Of a DNA stretch of 6,058 nucleotides, positions 6,020-6,058 are shown one piece after another. Source of the stretch: Acidobacteriota bacterium (GTDB lineage: Bacteria > Acidobacteriota > Terriglobia > UBA7540); contig JAKAWO010000195.1 of assembly GCA_021827255.1 (NCBI GenBank), forward strand, positions 1 to 6,058, in the 5' to 3' direction. The notes under the pieces were generated by a model. The model searched no databases, was not told where the DNA came from, and worked only from the letters and a program-made list of their open reading frames with translations. The position numbers were made by a program, and so were the translations under genes. Position 1 is the first letter of the stretch; each line of letters begins with the position of its first letter.

Positions 6020-6058
6020 GGCGGCACTGCGGATAGGAGAAACGGGCTGTCCTCTCCA

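Larger units (their letters stand above)
5785..6058 (-). promoter_or_regulatory. Palindrome-rich leader upstream of the methyltransferase
   Basis: These 274 bases contain no convincing gene on either strand. A 72-codon minus frame (6002-5784) starts with TTG and has no recognisable features, although its TAA overlaps the methyltransferase ATG as TAATG. The stretch holds at least five inverted repeats (at 5820, 5866, 5888, 5921/5968 and 6005). As the region before the first visible gene of the run it should hold the promoter. However, I find no pair of -35 and -10 elements with good spacing. CATACT near 5965 on the minus strand is the best -10-like element but lacks a -35. The repeats look like intergenic interspersed palindromes of the kind seen in some soil bacteria, which is inference. 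Confidence 0.5.

Overview
The window is a high-GC bacterial segment in which every convincing gene lies on the minus strand. Read in the direction of transcription, from high to low coordinates, the genes are a class I methyltransferase (5086-5784), a family-2-like glycosyltransferase (4310-5089), a Wzx/MOP polysaccharide flippase (2645-4195), a polysaccharide pyruvyl transferase (1273-2604), a FemAB/GNAT-fold transferase (225-1271), and the first 74 codons of a further gene (1-222) that runs off the left edge. Spacings are short (a 4-base overlap, 114, 40, 1 and 2 bases), which fits a single operon. The third-position bias to G/C and the long antisense shadow frames fit a high-GC organism.

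The content is that of an exopolysaccharide, capsule or O-antigen locus. Enzymes build and decorate a lipid-linked repeat unit on the cytoplasmic face: the glycosyltransferase, perhaps the methyltransferase, and the pyruvyl transferase, which would add a charged ketal. The flippase moves the unit across the inner membrane. The FemAB-like protein could add an acyl or aminoacyl group. No polymerase, chain-length regulator or export gene is visible, so the locus must continue outside the window. A diderm soil or aquatic bacterium, possibly an acidobacterium, is an inference from gene style and intergenic palindromes, and confidence in it is low.

Upstream of the methyltransferase, 5785-6058 holds no convincing gene but is dense in inverted repeats, including a perfect 10-base pair of arms around a 37-base spacer and an operator-like GTCAAC-N4-GTTGAC. 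This is the main unexplained structure. Other points of interest are the partial gene at the left edge, lower third-position G/C in the flippase than in its neighbours, and an uninterrupted reading frame joining the glycosyltransferase to the flippase apart from one TGA. I see no RNA gene, CRISPR array, insertion sequence or intrinsic terminator. I do not claim a wholly new system. The window looks like an ordinary polysaccharide locus with a few specific oddities.
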